From: a virus
Length of the DNA stretch: 22,960 nt
IMG/VR virus record: IMGVR_UViG_3300039106_000900
Span: 5,821 to 28,780 of that record
Reading direction: 5' to 3' (one strand)
Shown: positions 22,785 to 22,960 of the stretch, one piece after another
Layout: each line of letters begins with the position of its first letter
Numbering within the stretch: the first letter of the stretch is position 1
The notes under the pieces: model-generated
Seen by the model: only the letters and a program-made list of their open reading frames with translations
Databases searched by the model: none
Told to the model about the DNA's origin: nothing
Made by a program: the position numbers and the translations under genes

Positions 22785-22960
22785 GTGAATTTAACAATAA
22801 AAAAAATAAGTGACTTAGATCCTTTTCAAAAACTAACTCTTTCTGAATTTAGCTATTCAAGGATTGATACATATGAAATGTGTCCTAGTAAATACTTTTA
22901 CTCTTACATTAAAAAAGAACCAAGACAATTTAATTCTCCTGCTGTTCTTGGAAATATAAT
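22785..22960 (+). CDS. RecB/Cas4-family PD-(D/E)XK nuclease, N-terminal fragment
   Basis: Frame from GTG 22785, two bases after the previous stop, that runs off the right edge (58 codons visible). LTLSEFSYSRIDTYEMCPSK and YFYSYIKKE (about residues 17-44), with C33, match the N-terminal SxSrixtyexCPxxyky signature of RecB/Cas4/AddB nucleases. PAVLGNII at the edge fits the xGxxxH helix that follows. The catalytic core lies outside the window. It may be the active partner of the degenerate Fe-S protein at 15671. Confidence 0.75.
   Translation, partial: MNLTIKKISDLDPFQKLTLSEFSYSRIDTYEMCPSKYFYSYIKKEPRQFNSPAVLGNI

Noticed and set aside
1-22960. tRNA genes, CRISPR arrays, insertion sequences, phage attachment sites.
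   Set aside because: I found no T-arm-like GGTTC...TCC in a cloverleaf setting, no regularly spaced direct repeats, no transposase or integrase gene and no flanking terminal repeats. A tRNA or CRISPR search program would settle it.

Overview
The window reads as the interior of a large, AT-rich double-stranded DNA bacteriophage genome. Every convincing gene lies on the + strand, genes abut or overlap by a few bases, and there is no rRNA, tRNA, transposase or chromosomal housekeeping gene. The host is not certain. Several features fit an actinobacterial or similar Gram-positive host, but none proves it: a MSMEG_6728-type glycosylase, a small two-helix membrane protein that I recall as resembling actinophage proteins, a ThyX thymidylate synthase, a B12-dependent ribonucleotide reductase, and a phage-encoded DnaE-type polymerase.

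Region 1 (1-2926) looks like the end of a virion block. It holds a truncated C-terminus, two probable tail or virion proteins, a 211-aa protein with an internal repeat, and a two-helix membrane protein. It closes at 2927-3022 with a cluster of inverted repeats that ends in a strong terminator.

Region 2 (3068-8960) is dominated by dNTP supply: class II ribonucleotide reductase (3779-5875), a divergent flavin-dependent thymidylate synthase ThyX (6243-6944) and a dCMP deaminase (7778-8245). Together these supply dNTPs and route dCMP to dUMP to dTMP. Small unknown proteins lie between them, including a 55-aa membrane protein at 6950-7117.

Region 3 (8953-13595) mixes four predicted glycosyltransferase-like genes with a staphylococcal-nuclease-like protein, a pyrimidine-dimer glycosylase family protein and a nucleoside 2-deoxyribosyltransferase family protein. 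A small gene with different arginine codon use follows, and then a second strong terminator (12182-12219) splits the region.

Region 4 (13561-22960) is the replication block. In order it holds a helix-turn-helix plus Vsr/EDxHD-like endonuclease, a DnaB-type helicase, a Cas4/AddB-like Fe-S protein with a degraded nuclease motif, an HD phosphohydrolase, a small unknown, an archaeo-eukaryotic-type primase, a zinc ribbon, an 1108-aa DnaE-type polymerase with an apparently intact PHP domain, a Cys-rich protein, two small unknowns, and the start of a second RecB/Cas4-like protein that runs off the window. Gene overlaps throughout imply translational coupling in one operon.

The points most worth a second look are the ThyX lacking the usual RHR signature, the pair of Fe-S nuclease-fold proteins (one apparently catalytically dead), the possible free-standing homing endonuclease beside the helicase, the glycosyltransferase cluster, the repeat protein at 2032-2667, and the promoter/operator-like palindrome just upstream of the first terminator.
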